Origin: Peristeroidobacter agariperforans
GTDB lineage: Bacteria; Pseudomonadota; Gammaproteobacteria; Steroidobacterales; Steroidobacteraceae
Assembly: GCF_004138335.1 (NCBI RefSeq)
Contig: NZ_RYFW01000001.1
Span: forward strand, 682,001 to 746,000
Reading direction: 5' to 3'
Length of the DNA: 64,000 nt
Shown here: positions 35,043 through 48,849 of the stretch, one piece after another
How the letters are laid out: every line of letters begins with the position of its first letter
Numbering within the stretch: the stretch's first letter is position 1
Position numbers and translations under genes: made by a program
The notes under the pieces: generated by a model
What the model was told of the DNA's origin: nothing
The model's input: only the letters and a program-made list of their open reading frames with translations
Database searches by the model: none

Positions 35043-35351
35043 GACTGCCATTCCTTCGGGTTGTATTCAACGCGCTTGTCCGCGTCGAGGCCCTGGCCGG
35101 CCTTGCGCTGCGCCGACCTTCGCGAATCAACCCTACTGAATCAATGAGTTAGACCGTGATCGCGGTGTCAGCACCGCAGATCGTACGCCGCGCGCCGCGG
35201 CGACGGTCCCGCGCCGAGCCGCCTCCTGGGATGCAGTCACCACCGCTGCCCCTGCCGAGACGAATCGATGCGCGGCCCTGGCCATGCCTGTCGCTCGCAG
35301 CGATTGTCCCGGCCAGACCGAATTTCCCGATGATGGTAACGGTAGGCCAAC
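35043..35351 (+). other. Long untranslated leader upstream of gltB
   Basis: This 309-bp stretch has no supportable gene. It is GC-rich with several short self-complementary blocks (for example CGCGCCGCGGCG near 35191-35210). GGTAACGGTAGG lies just before the ATG at 35352. A regulatory leader is possible, but I recognise no known riboswitch class. Confidence 0.4.
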
Positions 35352-40007
<4,656 letters not shown>

Positions 40008-40049
40008 TGACCCTCGCCATTCATGATTTAGCCACGAGCCAATTTCGCC

Positions 40050-41534
40050 ATGGGTAAGCCAACAGGATTCATCGAATATCTACGCGAGCTGCCGGTCGAT
40101 CGGACCCCGCAGGAGCGCGTCAAGGACTGGAAGGAATTCCATCACCACATGGAAGACAAGCGGCTGCGCCATCAAGCCGCTCGCTGCATGGATTGCGGCG
40201 TGCCCTTCTGTCACACGGGCAAATTGATCAGCGGCATGGCCTCCGGCTGTCCGGTGAACAATGTGATTCCGGAATGGAACGACCTGGTCTATCGCGGGCT
40301 GTGGCGCGAAGCGCTCGACCGCCTGCACATGACCAACAACTTCCCCGAGTTCACCGGCCGCGTGTGCCCGGCGCCGTGCGAAGGCTCGTGCGTGCTCGGC
40401 ATCAACAATCCTCCAGTCACGATCAAAACGATTGAAAATGCCATCGTTGACCGCGGCTGGGAGGAAGGCTGGGTATTGCCCGAGCCGCCGAAGACTCGCA
40501 CCGGCAAGCGCGTGGCTGTCATCGGCTCCGGCCCTGCCGGTCTCGCCGCTGCGGCTCAGTTGAACAAGGCCGGTCACACCGTGACCGTACTCGAGCGCGC
40601 GGATCGTCCGGGCGGCCTGCTGATGTACGGCATTCCGAACATGAAGCTCGACAAGAAGGACGTGGTCGAGCGTCGCTTGAAGTTGATGGAGCAGGAAGGC
40701 ATCAAGTTCATCTGCAACGCGAACGTCGGCGACAACGTCGAGCCGCAGCTGCTGCGTAAGGACTTCGACGCCATCGTGATCGCGACCGGCGCCACGCAGC
40801 CTCGCGATCTTCCTGTCGACGGCCGCTCCTCCACGGGTGTCCACTTCGCCATGGAATATCTCACCGGCAGCACGCAGGCGCTGTTGAACGGCGGCGTCGA
40901 CCACGCCCCGATCCACGCTCGCGGCAAGGACGTGATCGTCATCGGCGGCGGCGACACCGGCACCGACTGCGTCGGCACGGCCATGCGCCAGGGCTGCAAG
41001 TCGGTCACTCAAATCGAAATCATGGCGCAGCCGCCGATGGATCGCGCTAATGACAATCCTTGGCCGGAATGGCCCAAAGTCTACAAGATGGATTACGGCC
41101 AGGAAGAAGCCGCCGCCAAGTTCGGCGCCGATCCTCGCACGTATCTCACGACCGTGAAGCGCTTCGGGGTCGACGCTGCTGGCGCGGTGAAGGAAGTGGT
41201 CACCGTGCAGATCGATTGGCAGAAGAATGACAAGGGCGCGTTCGTTCCTGTCGAAGTGCCGGGCACGGAGAAGGTTTATCCCGCTCAGCTCGTCCTGCTG
41301 GCCATGGGCTTCCTCGGCCCCGAGCAGATGCTACTGAAGGATCTCGCCGTCGAGACCGACGCCCGCAGCAACGTGAAAGCCGATCACGGCAAGTTCACTA
41401 CTAGCCTCAAGGGCGTGTTCGCTGCCGGCGATTGCCGTCGCGGTCAAAGCTTGATCGTCTGGGCCATCAACGAAGGCCGCGGCGCGGCGCGCGAGTGCGA
41501 TCGATATTTGATGGGGACGACGGAGCTTCCCTAA
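40050..41534 (+). CDS. gltD: Glutamate synthase small subunit (GOGAT beta)
   Basis: GltD oxidises NADPH through FAD and passes electrons over two 4Fe-4S clusters to GltB. The 494-residue protein has the N-terminal cysteine clusters ([10 protein letters not shown] ... CPVNN, and CPAPCEGSC), the FAD motif [10 protein letters not shown], and the NADPH motif GGGDTGTDC. The C-terminal [19 protein letters not shown] completes the FAD site. It follows gltB and is closed by a GC-rich hairpin. Confidence 0.98.
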   Translation: MGKPTGFIEYLRELPVDRTPQERVKDWKEFHHHMEDKRLRHQAARCMDCGVPFCHTGKLISGMASGCPVNNVIPEWNDLVYRGLWREALDRLHMTNNFPEFTGRVCPAPCEGSCVLGINNPPVTIKTIENAIVDRGWEEGWVLPEPPKTRTGKRVAVIGSGPAGLAAAAQLNKAGHTVTVLERADRPGGLLMYGIPNMKLDKKDVVERRLKLMEQEGIKFICNANVGDNVEPQLLRKDFDAIVIATGATQPRDLPVDGRSSTGVHFAMEYLTGSTQALLNGGVDHAPIHARGKDVIVIGGGDTGTDCVGTAMRQGCKSVTQIEIMAQPPMDRANDNPWPEWPKVYKMDYGQEEAAAKFGADPRTYLTTVKRFGVDAAGAVKEVVTVQIDWQKNDKGAFVPVEVPGTEKVYPAQLVLLAMGFLGPEQMLLKDLAVETDARSNVKADHGKFTTSLKGVFAAGDCRRGQSLIVWAINEGRGAARECDRYLMGTTELP

Positions 41535-41546
41535 GTTGTTAGGACC

Positions 41547-41571
41547 CGAGGGGACCTTTGCGGTCCCCTCG
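41547..41571 (+). terminator. Hairpin after gltD
   Basis: A perfect 10-bp stem CGAGGGGACC (41547-41556) with GGTCCCCTCG (41562-41571), loop TTTGC, 12 bp after the gltD stop. No T-tract follows. Confidence 0.6.
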
Positions 41572-41744
41572 TGATACGACGACACGGCTTCTTCAACAGA
41601 ATCATCTTCGACTCCCCGCCCAGCATTGGCCTGCAGAGCGCTGACCCGGACTGATTTGCCGCAAGGCTAGGTTGTCACAGCCACCACTTGGGCAGTGGCC
41701 GACGACCGCATTTATGTCCGCGTTGGGAAGAGTACGCTTGCAGG

Positions 41745-42083
41745 CTAGTCGCGAAAGCTCAAGGCCAGCACAGAATCCTGCTTGACCTCATTGCGACGCC
41801 AGTTGACGAACGCGGAGCACTCGATGAGTGCCGCATATTGTTCCGGGCAAGTGCGTCGGAACTCGCGGACGTGATCCAGCTGCAGAGTGATCACCGTGCC
41901 GGGAGCGCAATGAACCTTCGTCATGCCTTCCTCGGGAGCATCCAGAGACGTCAGGCAATCGATCCAGGCGCTGATGTTCTTGCCATAGGAGTCCGGAAAC
42001 CCGAACGCCTCTGCAAAGACCGAATGAAACGAAGCCCAATCGGTGATGCGCGCGCAATCGACCTTAACGCTGGTCACGATCAT
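41745..42083 (-). CDS. Barstar-family protein without an adjacent barnase
   Basis: A 112-residue protein with the barstar pattern: FHSVFAEAFGFPDSYGKNISAWIDCLTSL near residues 19-47 matches the helix and loop that plug the barnase active site. Barstar relatives inhibit secreted ribonucleases or serve as antitoxins for CDI/RHS toxins. No ribonuclease gene lies beside it; the closest RHS sequence is the relic 25 kb away. It is 30 bp downstream of the methyltransferase on the same strand and may share its transcript. Confidence 0.85.
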   Translation of the reverse strand: MIVTSVKVDCARITDWASFHSVFAEAFGFPDSYGKNISAWIDCLTSLDAPEEGMTKVHCAPGTVITLQLDHVREFRRTCPEQYAALIECSAFVNWRRNEVKQDSVLALSFRD

Positions 42084-42113
42084 GCTGGATCCCTCACGAG
42101 CGGCAGTTCCAAT

Positions 42114-42839
42114 TCAAGACTTGTCCGCGATCAATCGAAGCTGACCGCGCGGTCCCGGCCCGATCGAAGCGCGAAGCCCGGCTTTGGTAAAGATTCGACA
42201 CATCTGTTCCGGTTCGAGACGGAGCTTCGGATAGCTGCTGACCTGCATCGACCAGCCAGCGCCGGTCAGCTCATGCACGATGTCGTGCACCACAACCTTG
42301 TCATCGGCAGCCTCGAGAAAGCAGGTGTGAATACGCGTGGCGTCGCTGCGCACCGGAATGAACCGAGCCGGTCCCTCGGGTAGCTTCGTATAGTCACGAA
42401 ACGTCGCGACGAACCGGCCACCGGCAGCCAGCGTCGACGCGATGTCACTTGCCAGGGAGGCGACAGCATCGATGCTATCCAGGTGAGTCAGCGTATCGCC
42501 CATACACAGGATCAAATCGGCCTGGCGCTGCGAAGGCAGATGGTCCTTGAAACGCGTCAGATCCGCGGCAACTGTCTCGATCGGCAAACCGGCCGCACTG
42601 CTGCGCAGCTGCTCGAGTAAATACAGCGAAGAGTCGATGGCAAGCACTTCGTGTCCTGCTCGAGCCAGCGGAATGGCGTGCATCCCGAACCCCGCGCCAA
42701 GATCTATAGCAAAGCCAATATTCTTCGAGACGCCGTCGAGATCGGATGCGCCGTTTCGCACAGCGACCTCGAACCCGCCGGCCATCCAGAGATACACGCG
42801 AGCCAGCAGGGTTTCGTAGTGCGCAGAAACTGAATTCAT
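42114..42839 (-). CDS. Class I SAM-dependent methyltransferase
   Basis: A 241-residue protein. Motif I is DLGAGFGMHAIPLARAG (near 47-63), the acidic end of strand 2 is VLAIDSS, and motif IV is LILCMGDTLTHL. The rest is a Rossmann methyltransferase core with a distinct C-terminal sheet (VVVHDIVHELTGAGWSMQV). The substrate is unknown; the overall layout resembles small-molecule N-methyltransferases. ATG 42839 lies 2 bp after the MerR stop, so it is translated with that regulator; TTG 42845 is an alternative. Confidence 0.88.
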   Translation of the reverse strand: MNSVSAHYETLLARVYLWMAGGFEVAVRNGASDLDGVSKNIGFAIDLGAGFGMHAIPLARAGHEVLAIDSSLYLLEQLRSSAAGLPIETVAADLTRFKDHLPSQRQADLILCMGDTLTHLDSIDAVASLASDIASTLAAGGRFVATFRDYTKLPEGPARFIPVRSDATRIHTCFLEAADDKVVVHDIVHELTGAGWSMQVSSYPKLRLEPEQMCRIFTKAGLRASIGPGPRGQLRLIADKS

Positions 42840-42841
42840 AT

Positions 42842-43303
42842 TCAATCAACTCGCCGGGTTCGCCGCGGTGGATTCACTGGATGTTTCTTCGAGTGGGCTG
42901 GTCGCTTTCCCTTCAAGCTCATCTCGGCTGTCGTCAGGCCGAGCAGGCGACGGAAGGTTGGACATTCCATATGGCTCGGCGCGGGGCACGCGGCGGCGTG
43001 GCGCAGGCCGTCGCGCATGGCGGTTAGCTTGCGGATGGTTGCATCGAGCTCGTCGGCCTTGAGAGCGAGCATTTTGCGATCGATCTGCAACTTGCCGTCC
43101 GGCGCGAACATCTGCGCGATCTCGTCCAGGGAGAGGCCCGCGGATCGGCCCATTGAGATGATCGCCAGCCGTTCCAGCACCGAGGCTGCAAACAGGCGGC
43201 GCAGCCCATGCCGGCCTATGGAGGAGACCAGGCCCTTCTCTTCGTAGTAACGCAACGTCGAAGCAGGGACGCCGGACCTTTTTACGACCTCAGCAATGTC
43301 CAT
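42842..43303 (-). CDS. MerR-family regulator, SoxR-like group
   Basis: A 153-residue regulator with the MerR DNA-binding domain (MDIAEVVKRSGVPASTLRYYEEKGLV, read in parts), a dimerisation helix (KADELDATIRKLTAMRDGL) and a C-terminal ACPAPSHMECPTF with only two cysteines. SoxR has four clustered cysteines for 2Fe-2S at that place, so this is not a canonical SoxR. A SoxR-like palindrome lies in the promoter shared with the divergent DUF2938 gene. The tail is Lys/Arg/Pro rich. Confidence 0.9.
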   Translation of the reverse strand: MDIAEVVKRSGVPASTLRYYEEKGLVSSIGRHGLRRLFAASVLERLAIISMGRSAGLSLDEIAQMFAPDGKLQIDRKMLALKADELDATIRKLTAMRDGLRHAAACPAPSHMECPTFRRLLGLTTAEMSLKGKRPAHSKKHPVNPPRRTRRVD

Positions 43304-43307
43304 GCTC

Positions 43308-43338
43308 TTGACCTCAAGTTGACTTGAAGTGGCACTCT
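43308..43338. promoter_or_regulatory. MerR-type promoter with SoxR-like box
   Basis: ACCTCAAGTTGACTTGAAGT (43311-43330) is a near-palindrome with two mismatched pairs and is close to the SoxR box. It overlaps TTGACC (43308-43313), and a -10-like CACTCT starts 19 bp later, the long spacer typical of MerR-activated promoters. It should drive the rightward DUF2938 gene. Confidence 0.65.
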
Positions 43339-43378
43339 GCCAAGCCAGTGGAGGTTTGGAAAGAGCGAGGTGCGATTC

Positions 43379-43861
43379 ATGAACGTGGTGCTTGCAATGA
43401 TCGTCACCGGCCTCGGCGCTACCGCAGTCATGGACGTCTGGGGTGCGATCCGCAAGCGGCTGCTAGGCATCCCACCCGCGGATTACGCCATGGTCGGCCG
43501 CTGGATCGGCCATATGGCACACGGCACGTTTCGCCACGACCGGATCGCGACCGCTACGCCGATTCCGGGAGAGCGCGCCATTGGCTGGATCGCACACTAC
43601 GCCATCGGTGTCGTGTTCGCGGCCGGGCTGATCTGGATCGCAGGCTTGCAATGGCTTAGCCGACCAACGCTGGCTCCGGCGCTGGCATTCGGGCTCGGCA
43701 CCGTGGCCGCGCCATTCCTGTTGATGCAACCGGGAATGGGCGCGGGCGTAGCGGCGTCACGCACACCGAAACCTTGGTCCGCGCGACTTCAGAGCTTGAT
43801 CACTCACGCGGTTTTCGGCTTCGGCTTGTGGGCTACGAGCTGGGCGCTTCAGCAGGGCTGA
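43379..43861 (+). CDS. DUF2938 membrane protein
   Basis: A 160-residue membrane protein with about four helices, starting MNVVLAMIVTGLGATAVMDVWG. A conserved loop GRWIGHMAHGTFRHDRI and the motif PFLLMQPGMGAGVAASRTPKP match the DUF2938 family. Function is unknown. ATG 43379 follows GAGG with good spacing; GTG 43370 is an alternative. Divergent from the MerR regulator, whose target it probably is. Confidence 0.85.
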   Translation: MNVVLAMIVTGLGATAVMDVWGAIRKRLLGIPPADYAMVGRWIGHMAHGTFRHDRIATATPIPGERAIGWIAHYAIGVVFAAGLIWIAGLQWLSRPTLAPALAFGLGTVAAPFLLMQPGMGAGVAASRTPKPWSARLQSLITHAVFGFGLWATSWALQQG

Positions 43862-43934
43862 TCCCGAACACGGCAGAGTCATGAGTTCCGGCGAAAGATG
43901 CCGTATTCTTTGCAAACACACGCCGGAGCCGATC

Positions 43935-44450
43935 ATGCCTCGTTACGTTGCCTTCCTGCGGGGCGTGAGCCCGATGAATGCGAAGATGCCGGAGGTGAAG
44001 CGGGCGTTCGAGAGCGCGGGCTTCACCAATGTCAAAACCGTGCTCGCCAGCGGCAATGTGGTGTTCGACTCGCCCGCCAAGTCGGAAAAAACCTTGGCAC
44101 GGCAGGCCGAAAAGGCGATGGAGCAGCACCTCGATCGCACCTTCATGACGATCGTGCGATCTACCAAGGCATTGCAAGCCCTGATCGACGCCGATCCCTA
44201 CGGTGAATTCCGCCTGCCGGCGAAGTCGAAGCACGTCATTACTTTCCTTCGCGCGGCGCCAACAGCCAAGCTGTCGCTGCCCATCAAACTAGATGATGCA
44301 CGCATCCTGGCCGTGCGCGGTCAAGAGATCCTCACGTCATACGTGCCGCACCCCGGCTCGCCCACATTCATGCGCCTTATCGAGAAAACCTTCGGCACGG
44401 AAATCACGACACGGACGCTGGACACAGTGAAGAAGTGCGCGGCGGCTTAG
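43935..44450 (+). CDS. DUF1697 family protein
   Basis: A 171-residue cytoplasmic protein with the family start PRYVAFLRGVSPMNAKMPEVKRAFESAGF and the TVLASGNVVFDS segment. The later part (TFLRAAPTAKLSLPI ... TFMRLIEKTFGTEITTRTLDTVKK) also fits DUF1697. No activity is known for the family. ATG 43935 is preceded by GGAG; an earlier frame start at 43881 is unconserved. Confidence 0.9.
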   Translation: MPRYVAFLRGVSPMNAKMPEVKRAFESAGFTNVKTVLASGNVVFDSPAKSEKTLARQAEKAMEQHLDRTFMTIVRSTKALQALIDADPYGEFRLPAKSKHVITFLRAAPTAKLSLPIKLDDARILAVRGQEILTSYVPHPGSPTFMRLIEKTFGTEITTRTLDTVKKCAAA

Positions 44451-44486
44451 CCGGAGCGCACTCCTTCACCGAGGCTTATAGGCTCG

Positions 44487-47400
44487 CTACCGGACCCGCA
44501 CCGGCAACGGCGGCGCCTGCACGGGCGGCGCGGGATTCTTCTCCAGCGCTTCGAGCGCGATCTGAATCGCACGATCGAGTTGGGGATCGCGGCCAGCATT
44601 GACGTCACGCGGCCATTGTTCGACCTCAACGTCAGGCGCGACGCCTTCGTTCTCGACGCGATAACCCTGCTCCGTCCAGAACGCGATGTTTGGCGAGGTA
44701 ATGCCGCCGCCGTCCATCAGGGGCGGAAAGCCAAGAATGCCGACGAGCCCGCCCCAGGTCCGCTTGCCGACGATCGGTCCGAGCTGGAAATGTTTGAACA
44801 TCCAGGGCAGCAGATCGCCGCCGGAGCCTGCGTTCTCTTCGGTGATCAGCACCTTCGGACCTTGAATGGCGCCTCGCGGACTGATCAGGTCTGCGCCATA
44901 ACGCATCTTCCAGTGCGCGATCACCGGCCGGCGCATGATGTCGATGTAGTAGTCGGCAACCTGGCCGCCGCGATTGAAGCGCTCATCGAGGATCAAGCCT
45001 GCGCGCTGCGACTGTGGATAGAAATATCGTTTGAACATGGTGTGGCCGCCGGTGGTCGTGTCGGGCACGTGCACATAGGCGAGCCGGCCGCCGCTTTTCT
45101 CGGAGACGTAGCGGATGTTTCCTTCCACCCAGTCCATGTAACGCAACGTCGTCTCGTCGCCAATCGGCACGACGATGACATCGCGCGAATTCTTGCCGTC
45201 GGCGCTGGGCCCGACCGTGATGCGCACCTGCCGATCGACGCGGTTCTCGAACAACGAATACAGGCTGGTCGGCGCACGCAACTCCTGTCCATCGACCGCC
45301 AGCAAGTACTCGCCCGGCTTGACGTACACACCTGGCGAACGCAGCGGCGAGCGCAGATCTGGGCTCCAGTTCAAACCGCCGAGGATCCTGGTGAAACGAT
45401 AGCGCTCACGCTCGATCGCGTAGTCGGCGCCGAGCAGGCCCACCGCAACTTTCGCCGGCTTGAACGGATCGTCGCCCGATTGCTGAAAGCTGTGCCCCAC
45501 CGCGAGCTCGCTCAACATCATCTCGATGACCCGCTCGAGGTCGCTGCGTCTGGCGAGATCCGGGAGGAATGCGCGATATTTCTCGCGCATCGCCGGCCAA
45601 TCCGCGCCGTGATAGTTGTCGGCATAGAAATAGTCGCGGTTGATCCGCCACGCCTCATCGAGGATCTGCGGCCACTCGGCTCGCGGATCCACCGCGACGC
45701 TGACGTTATTGAGCGCAAGCTTCCCTTTACCGGCCGGCAGCTCGTCGGCGACATCGGTCACGAACCAATCCGGACCGACGCGATAGCCGATGCGCTTGCC
45801 ATCGCGTGATAGCAGGAAATCTTCCACGCCTTTGGCCAGCGTTTTGGTTTCGCGCTTCTCCAGCGTGAATCGTTTCAGCTCGCCAGGCTTGTTGAGCGCT
45901 TCCTGCGCCGTCGCGCCCGAGCCTTCGATGAAATAGATCTCGCCGCTCGCGCCGACGCGCAGGTCGTGACGGGCGCCGACGCCGACAGGCAGCGCGACAA
46001 TGCGGTCCTCGATCCCGACGGCATCGATGCGCACGACCGGCGCTTTACCGGCACTCTTACCTTTGTCGTCCTTCGCTGCATCCTTGGCCTTCTTGTCTTC
46101 GGACTCCGGCGCGGCAGTCGACATCGCCTTGAGATCCACTTCGTCACTGAGCGGCGGGACGGCGCTCGGCCCGTCCTGTCGCAGCGTGATCGCATACAAA
46201 CCGTAGCGCACCGGGCTGTCGATGTTGATCTGCGAGAACCAATCCTTCAGTGGCCCTGCATCCGTGGACGCGAGCACATAGATGAACTCGCCGTTCGGAT
46301 CGAACACCGGCTCGAGCATTTCCGACAAGCCATCGGTGACCTGGATGGAACGGCTCGTCTCCACCGACCAAACGTTGACGGTTTGAATCAAGCCCGCTGC
46401 CTGCACCGTATACGTCAGCCAGCGTGAGTCCGGCGACCAGCTGGCTCGCATCAAAGGGAACGGCGAATAGACGGGCTCGGACGCGATCTTGATGTTCTTG
46501 CCGCTGGCCAGCTCAATCACCCACAGTGACTGACTGTTGTCGCGATAGGCGATACGCGCGCCATCGGGCGAGAACACGGGACGATCATAAAAGCCGGCCC
46601 CCGCCAGCCGATAATGCCGCGGCTTGCCTTTGCCGTCCTGGTCCGCGAGCAGCAGCTCATATTCGCCGCTCTCATCGGAGAACCACGCGATCTGCTTGCC
46701 ATCGCCGGACCACACCGGCGAGTGATCGTTCGCGCCCGTCGAGCGGGTCAGCTGGCGCGCATCGCCCTTCTCCGCCGGCACCGTGACGATTTCGCCGCGA
46801 TAGTTGAACGCCATACGCTTGAGATCGGGCGACGCCGTCGCTTCACGAATCCACTTTGGATCGCTCGCCAGGCGCGGGCGCGTTTCGATCAGATCGGAGA
46901 TCGCCGAAATGCGGATCTGTTGTACCGAATTGTCGCGAGTATCGAGACGGTGCAAGTAACCGGCGTGCTCGAAAACGATGATGCCCGCACTGTCGGCGCT
47001 CGGATCGGTGACCGGAAAGTCCTTCAGCTGTGTGAGCTGAGCGGCGTCGCCGCCCGCGTCGTAGCGAAACAGATTGAACTCGCCGTTACGGTCTGAGTTG
47101 AAATACAGCGTGCCGCCGATCCACATCGGATCGGTATCGTTGCTGCCGCCCGCCGGCTTGGGCACCTCCTTCACGGAGTAGTCGCTCATGTTCATCAGCC
47201 ACAGGCGGCTCTGCGTGCCGCCACGATAGTTCTTCCATTGCCGGAACACTTCGCGATTCGGTGAGTAAGCCAGCGTGCGACCGTCGGCGGAGAGTGCCGC
47301 TTTGGCCCCGGAGGGCACCGGCACGCGCTCGGGCACGCCGCCTGTCGCTGCGATGGAATAGAGCTGTGTCGTCTGCGACACGAACCGACCGCGTTCGGAA

Positions 47401-47774
47401 TAGAACATGACCCGGCCGTTCGGCGTGAACCCGACCACGACATCGCGGCCCGGATGCCAGGTGAGCCGTCGCGCTTCCCCGCCCTGCGCCGGCATCACGT
47501 ACACATCGGTGTTGTCTCCGTAGTTGGCGCTGAACGCCAGCCATTGCCCGTCCGGAGAGAAGCGCAGCGCCGATTCCTTGCCGGGCGCTTGAGTCAAGCG
47601 CCGCGCGCTGCCGCCGGAGAGCGAGCTCAACCAGATATCGTTGTCGTAAATAAATGCCAGGCTCTGCCCGTGCACGGCCGGACTGGAGAGCATGCGGGTA
47701 TTGGCAGCGTCCGCCGCGTACCCCAGAGGCGCGACTGCGAGACCGAGCAATGCAAGCAACTTCGTATGTTTCAT
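44487..47774 (-). CDS. Exported tricorn-like S41 protease with beta-propeller
   Basis: A 1095-residue exported protease. The signal peptide ends near LGYAADA. Two propeller parts (PD40/WD40-like repeats such as SALRFSPDGQWLAFSA and PVFSPDGARIAYRD) fill residues 30-530. A charged linker (KKAKDAAKDDKGKSAGK) and a helical C1-like region (ILDEAWRINRDYFYADNYHGADW) follow, then a PDZ domain and the S41 core with nucleophile Ser in ENAGSGGDLLPWMF and RFNRGGQVADYYIDI. This matches tricorn protease homologues that degrade peptides. It stands alone between convergent DUF1697 and a divergent VOC gene. Confidence 0.92.
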   Translation of the reverse strand: MKHTKLLALLGLAVAPLGYAADAANTRMLSSPAVHGQSLAFIYDNDIWLSSLSGGSARRLTQAPGKESALRFSPDGQWLAFSANYGDNTDVYVMPAQGGEARRLTWHPGRDVVVGFTPNGRVMFYSERGRFVSQTTQLYSIAATGGVPERVPVPSGAKAALSADGRTLAYSPNREVFRQWKNYRGGTQSRLWLMNMSDYSVKEVPKPAGGSNDTDPMWIGGTLYFNSDRNGEFNLFRYDAGGDAAQLTQLKDFPVTDPSADSAGIIVFEHAGYLHRLDTRDNSVQQIRISAISDLIETRPRLASDPKWIREATASPDLKRMAFNYRGEIVTVPAEKGDARQLTRSTGANDHSPVWSGDGKQIAWFSDESGEYELLLADQDGKGKPRHYRLAGAGFYDRPVFSPDGARIAYRDNSQSLWVIELASGKNIKIASEPVYSPFPLMRASWSPDSRWLTYTVQAAGLIQTVNVWSVETSRSIQVTDGLSEMLEPVFDPNGEFIYVLASTDAGPLKDWFSQINIDSPVRYGLYAITLRQDGPSAVPPLSDEVDLKAMSTAAPESEDKKAKDAAKDDKGKSAGKAPVVRIDAVGIEDRIVALPVGVGARHDLRVGASGEIYFIEGSGATAQEALNKPGELKRFTLEKRETKTLAKGVEDFLLSRDGKRIGYRVGPDWFVTDVADELPAGKGKLALNNVSVAVDPRAEWPQILDEAWRINRDYFYADNYHGADWPAMREKYRAFLPDLARRSDLERVIEMMLSELAVGHSFQQSGDDPFKPAKVAVGLLGADYAIERERYRFTRILGGLNWSPDLRSPLRSPGVYVKPGEYLLAVDGQELRAPTSLYSLFENRVDRQVRITVGPSADGKNSRDVIVVPIGDETTLRYMDWVEGNIRYVSEKSGGRLAYVHVPDTTTGGHTMFKRYFYPQSQRAGLILDERFNRGGQVADYYIDIMRRPVIAHWKMRYGADLISPRGAIQGPKVLITEENAGSGGDLLPWMFKHFQLGPIVGKRTWGGLVGILGFPPLMDGGGITSPNIAFWTEQGYRVENEGVAPDVEVEQWPRDVNAGRDPQLDRAIQIALEALEKNPAPPVQAPPLPVRVR

Positions 47775-47905
47775 GGTTGTTCAAGGTTCTTCCACACTGG
47801 CGAGCGCAGATGATAACGACATGGCGCGGCGAAGATGACTGAATCCGCCTGGATTGCAACATCCACAAGCTATATAACTGCGGCCGTGAACGACGGAGGC
47901 GCGCC

Positions 47906-48274
47906 ATGCTGAAGTTCGTCAAATTCGCCGAGTTGCCCGTGATCGATCAGGATCGCGCATTGAGCTTCTATACCGAGAAGCTCGGCCTGCGCGTGGCACA
48001 GGACGCTCCATATAAAGAGGGTTGGCGCTGGATCGAGCTGGCCATTCCCGGCGCAGAGACTCGCATCCTGCTGACGGCTCAGCAGGGCGAGATGCAGTCG
48101 GACACTCCGCGGCTCGTAATCATTTCAGATGACGTCGACGCCACCTGGCGCAAGTTGAGCGCGAACGGTGTCGTGTTCACCAAAGAGCCCAGCAATGCTC
48201 CCTGGAACCCGGGGCAACGATTCGCCCAGTTGCGCGACAGTGAAGGCAACGGGATTGTCATCAGCACCAGCTGA
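47906..48274 (+). CDS. VOC-family protein (glyoxalase/bleomycin-resistance fold)
   Basis: A 122-residue protein with the vicinal-oxygen-chelate fold: FAELPVIDQDRALSFYTEKLGLRVAQD at the start and FAQLRDSEGNGIVISTS at the end. The usual metal positions are only partly kept: there is no His at the first strand position, and the terminal Glu falls in DSEGN. Enzymatic function is uncertain; it may bind or detoxify small molecules. A hairpin follows that contains the start of the next gene. Confidence 0.85.
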   Translation: MLKFVKFAELPVIDQDRALSFYTEKLGLRVAQDAPYKEGWRWIELAIPGAETRILLTAQQGEMQSDTPRLVIISDDVDATWRKLSANGVVFTKEPSNAPWNPGQRFAQLRDSEGNGIVISTS

Positions 48275-48299
48275 CGGCCGGGCGAACTTGACACAGTAG

Positions 48300-48330
48300 C
48301 CATGCTGCCGGAAGGTTCACGGCAGCATGG
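48300..48330 (+). promoter_or_regulatory. Hairpin enclosing the start codon of the next gene
   Basis: CCATGCTGCCG (48300-48310) is a perfect complement of CGGCAGCATGG (48320-48330). The loop GAAGGTTCA carries the ribosome-binding sequence and the right arm contains the ATG at 48327. It could terminate the VOC transcript or control translation of the membrane protein. Confidence 0.55.
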
Positions 48331-48842
48331 AGCCGGAGTTTGCACCTCAATATTCGCCCAAGGAGCGCCGCCGCCGGCTGCTTCTGCACGTCGTCGTCGG
48401 CGCGCTGTTAAGCGCTGCAGTTTATTGGTGGGTGCTGCCTCGGTTCCGCTTGTTTTCGGCGGACGCGCCGTGCGAAGCGATCTTCGGTGTGCCCGGCTCG
48501 ACAGTGTTGATCTACGGCGCCTTCGTGGGCGCGCCGCTGGCTGCAGCGATCCTGATCGTACTGCTGACAGCACGGCAGTCGATTGAAACCATCGCAACTC
48601 GGCGTTACCCGCCACCCGGCCGGAAGGTGTATCGGCGCGTCAAGATCAAGAAAGGCTGGCAAGCCATCGCCATCGCGCTGATACCGGCGATGTTCATAAC
48701 TTACTTGTGCGTGCTCAGCTCGCAGGGCCTGGCAAGAGCGGCGGAGATGGCGCGCGAAACCCGGCAGTCCGCCGAGTGCGGTACGAGCTCGAATAAGCAA
48801 AGTGCCGGCGATCGACCAGCAACGCAGCGCGACCGGCGCTGA
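48327..48842 (+). CDS. Hypothetical membrane protein with three helices
   Basis: A 171-residue protein. Hydrophobic segments lie at about 14-33 (LLLHVVVGALLSAAVYWWVLP), 50-76 (VLIYGAFVGAPLAAAILIVLL) and 109-131 (AIAIALIPAMFITYLCVL). A basic loop with RRYPPPGRKVYRRVKIKKGW lies between helices 2 and 3, and the C-terminus is polar. I do not recognise a family. It starts within a perfect hairpin (48300-48330) and ends 7 bp before a convergent DUF1272 gene. Confidence 0.65.
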   Translation: MEPEFAPQYSPKERRRRLLLHVVVGALLSAAVYWWVLPRFRLFSADAPCEAIFGVPGSTVLIYGAFVGAPLAAAILIVLLTARQSIETIATRRYPPPGRKVYRRVKIKKGWQAIAIALIPAMFITYLCVLSSQGLARAAEMARETRQSAECGTSSNKQSAGDRPATQRDRR

Positions 48843-48849
48843 CTGACCG

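Noticed and set aside
41572-41744. Possible small gene or RNA between gltD and the barstar gene
   Set aside because: No start with a plausible ribosome-binding site and no recognisable RNA fold; left unannotated.
44580-45809. A 409-codon plus-strand frame opposite the tricorn-like protease
   Set aside because: Shadow of a GC-rich gene; no domain.
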